64,000 nucleotides of DNA from Isoetes taiwanensis. Its lineage: Eukaryota; Streptophyta; Lycopodiopsida; Isoetales; Isoetaceae. The position numbers and the translations under genes were made by a program. Position 1 is the stretch's first letter, and each line of letters begins with the position of its first letter. The notes under the pieces were generated by a model, which had not been told where the DNA came from, made no database searches, and saw only the letters and a program-made list of their open reading frames with translations. Positions 61,530 to 64,000 of the stretch are shown one piece after another. The stretch spans positions 2,883,487 through 2,947,486 of the forward strand of contig JAJEKV010000049.1 in assembly GCA_021234155.1 (NCBI GenBank), given 5' to 3'.

Positions 61530-62538
61530 CCAAGTTGACCATTAATTTGCCATTCCTCCTTCAGGATTTCAGTTCCATGGATCATTGCTTCTTGCAACAC
61601 GTGGTCCCTTCAACCATGAAAATAGTTCAAAAGCTTGTCTTGAAGCTATTTCTTGGTAAGGATCTTTCTAATCATCCTCTTCTATTGGCCAGGAGTAAAG
61701 CGTGCTACTTCAATCGAGCCCCTAATCTTATATGGTTCTTGTTTTTTAGTGGCTGGAAAATATGTTGCTTCAATCGAGTTTGTTCTTATGTAAGGTGGGG
61801 TGCCCCTTAATGGTGTAGTCCCCTTTTATAGGCGTCTCTTTTTTTTCCCCATCTCAGCGATCTTAATGGGCTCACGATTGGTACATCACGATCTCCGTTG
61901 GCATCTTTGCGAATTCTACCCAATATGGCAAACACTAAGGCACATTCTTGTGAACCCTAACCAAGAAAATAGCTATAGAAAGCAGCTAAAGAAGCGTGGC
62001 GATGATGCCGCCATTTATGGCACTTGCATTTAGGAAGCTTTGATACCTTGCTATACCATAGATTTCACACGGTTCAAAAGCAATTTTTGGCGAGGATTCG
62101 AAGCGAGAAACCCGCTGGAATGCATGTATTTTGCTTCCATATTCTGATTTCCTCCAAAACTTGCATGTTCTTCCTATGGATCATGACATGGCACAATCTT
62201 AGGCTGAACACAAGGATCATTGACATGGCGGTTCGGAATCATTTTTTGACCTTAGCATTCCATTCCAGCTTCCCACAACTTCTCAAAGCACCATCATTGC
62301 ATGACTTGGCATTATACATACGCGAGGGTTCTAGATGGCGTCGCAATTGCGGAGCCCCTCGGTAGTCATTATCTCTGCTTGTCTAGTATCATCATTCGCC
62401 AAAGGTTTTTCCCTTACCAAACCTTTCGAGGCGGGGGTTTTTAAATCTAGTAGTAATAATTGTACTAGCCCATTGTATGGGTCCCCTTGACCTATTGGTC
62501 TCGTGGGCGTTAAAAACTATTCTATTCTATTCTATTCT
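61530..62538 (+). mobile_element. LINE 3' end with (TTCTA)n tail, plus strand
   Basis: It ends in TTAAAAACTATTCTATTCTA, with the (TTCTA)n tract at about 62517-62538. The preceding 200 bp (62330-62515) are the inverted counterpart of 20316-20500 in the minus-strand LINE: for example CTAGTATCATCATTCGCC, CCAAAGGTTTT, CTTACCAAACCTTTCGAGGC and TATTGGTCTCGTGGGCGTTA. The body has broken ORFs (for example 62024-62365) and no intact domain. It is a second insertion of the same family, in the opposite orientation. Confidence 0.7.
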
Positions 62539-62640
62539 TTAATCCTTTTTATTCTTGCTTGCATCTGCTTTAGATGCATTTAAGAGTGTGTTTATGTATT
62601 TGCATGTAATATAAGTGCCAACATCAGCGAGAATTTTATG

Positions 62641-62750
62641 CCTCTTACGTTTGCCTTGAAGCATCATTAGGATTTTGAACATCTTACGTTTGTCTTGAAG
62701 CATCATTAGGATTTTTTGAACCTCTTATGTTTGCCTTGAAGCAGCATTGG
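62641..62750 (+). repeat. Tandem repeat, ~40-bp unit x2.7
   Basis: CCTCTTACGTTTGCCTTGAA, then GCATCATTAGGATTTTGAA, begins at 62641 and recurs at about 62680 and 62721 with few changes; the last unit is partial. Confidence 0.85.
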
Positions 62751-63177
62751 AAGGAGAGAAGGCAGAATTTTTCATTGTTATTAAGTTTAAAAGGTACACG
62801 CAAACATGCATATTGATGATGTTTTCTAATGCCTAGAAAGTGATAAAGCTAATAATCTTTATGCTTTTTTGTCTTCTTAAATCCATTTGAAGTCTTTAAG
62901 TTTATTTGTGTAATGTTTACTTGCATTCATGATACTAATATATGATCCTTTTGGTGCATAGAAGTTCTTGTTCTTTTGTTAGATCCTCTTTTAAAAATCG
63001 TCAGCGTTGCGAAATAAATTTGAAGAAGCGGGACCATTGCTTTTTTGACTCCATTCGATCATGAAGTTCCAACTGATCTACATCTTCCTCTAGAAAGCGT
63101 AGGCCTTTTTAGGGCAAATACTAAGAAATCTAGCAATGCTAGTAAAACTTGTTAGGGGTTCTTGGACTATTAAAGCC

Positions 63178-63495
63178 TTAGAATGCGCTATTGAGTCTAT
63201 TGAGAATGTTTCCAATATGAAAAATTGGTTTCATTATGGTATTACTGTTTGCTACAAAGAGATCATTTGTATGGAAAGTCCCAAGTAAGTTTGGATCAAT
63301 TCCCAAAGCACTCACATCGAGGAGAAGAAATTTTTCCTTACTTGGGCCCTTTAGTTGGCTGATGAAAGGGTGTGCAATCGCTTGATATGATGAGATATTA
63401 TAAAAGAAGGTGGCCTTCACGACTATCAATAGGCCAACATGTTTCCAAAACGGTCTTCCTAGTAGAAATGGTGGAAATGCTTTTGAGGTAGGCAT
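63178..63495 (-). mobile_element. Possible Ty3/gypsy protease-region remnant
   Basis: A 105-codon minus-strand ORF begins with PPFLLGRPFWKHVGLLIVVK, which resembles the (I/L)LGRPFL..A...D/VKEG segment after the aspartic protease active site of plant Ty3/gypsy polyproteins. The catalytic DTGA is not visible, and no RT, integrase or LTRs were found, so only a fragment is suggested. Confidence 0.35.
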
Positions 63496-63786
63496 CCAAA
63501 ATTGATGTTAGAACTTCCCAATGCATTGAACTTTACGGATTCTCTATGACCAAAAAACTAGGTTCTTGGTGAATTTATCGTCCACCATGTTGTCCCAAAA
63601 ATTCAAAGAGTCTTATTCTCTAAGCCATACACCAAACCTTTAAAGAGTTTTTCCAACCCTTAGCGCATTTTCAAGCCTGAAATCTATCCTTGCACTTTGC
63701 TAGTGGAGAGCACCCTTCAAGCCATGCCACTCATTCAAAAGTTGTGAGAGCGTAATAACCTTTCCATCCAAGTGTACTATATGGGA

Positions 63787-64000
63787 AGCTCATGTTCCAT
63801 GTCTCAAGCAAAAAATCTGTTACTAGCAATGTATATATCATCTGATGCTATAAGATCCTTGTGTGGTTGATTTGAGCAGACATTGCATTGTCAAATGTTG
63901 GACATTATGATTTGGTGTTGCAAGATTTTCTGTATAATGATTTGATGTTGCAAGATTTGTGTGTCTTGATTTGGGCAAACATTGCATTGTCAAATCTTGG
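63787..64000 (+). repeat. Dispersed repeat, copy 2 (runs off the window)
   Basis: Nearly identical to 12354-12569 and same orientation. Differences cluster in the first 45 bases; from TACTAGCAATGTATATATC onward I see no mismatch up to the window edge. Confidence 0.85.

Overview
This looks like nuclear DNA from a land plant with a large, transposon-laden genome. The evidence is spliceosomal GT-AG introns (several of 70-76 bp), plant cell-wall genes (a GT92 galactan synthase and a xyloglucan endotransglucosylase/hydrolase), neomenthol-dehydrogenase-type reductases, AAACCCTA boxes, and mostly AT-rich intergenic DNA full of decayed LINEs, foldback elements and tandem duplications. A fern or gymnosperm is my guess; the sequence alone does not decide it. 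Nothing prokaryotic or organellar was seen.

Layout. 0.4-7.35 kb: a heat-shock-type promoter (four HSE clusters directly before a TATA box), a spliced leader, and a five-exon gene for a ~1421-residue transposase-like protein with twin CX2CX19HX5H zinc fingers. 7.4-13.7 kb: no host gene; short tandem repeats, a foldback element, a dispersed 216-bp repeat and two small TIR elements. 14.05-15.5 kb: a GALS-like GT92 gene with two in-frame stops. 16.4-18 kb: a small hypothetical ORF and a 608-bp foldback element carrying a (TAGAA)8 tract. 20.3-31.95 kb: degenerate LINEs on both strands. 34.3-34.9 kb: three consecutive independent tandem duplications. 36.7-37.4 kb: a small three-exon gene of unknown function on the minus strand with AAACCCTA boxes upstream. 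38.3-39.5 and 56.3-57.4 kb: two same-strand SDR paralogues. 40.8-53.3 kb: LINEs again, including a nearly complete but decayed minus-strand element. 58.0-59.1 kb: a minus-strand XTH gene. 59.8-64 kb: a 332-bp MITE, a tandem duplication, a tRNA-derived SINE, a plus-strand LINE 3' end, and a second copy of the 216-bp repeat.

The host genes are not an operon and have no clear shared pathway, although GALS and XTH both act on the plant wall. SDR1, SDR2 and XTH are broken by single-base indels, many of them losses from short G or C runs. Either they are decaying or the assembly has residual homopolymer errors, so I give spans and exons rather than clean reading frames. The most unusual locus is the transposase-like gene under an apparently heat-inducible promoter.
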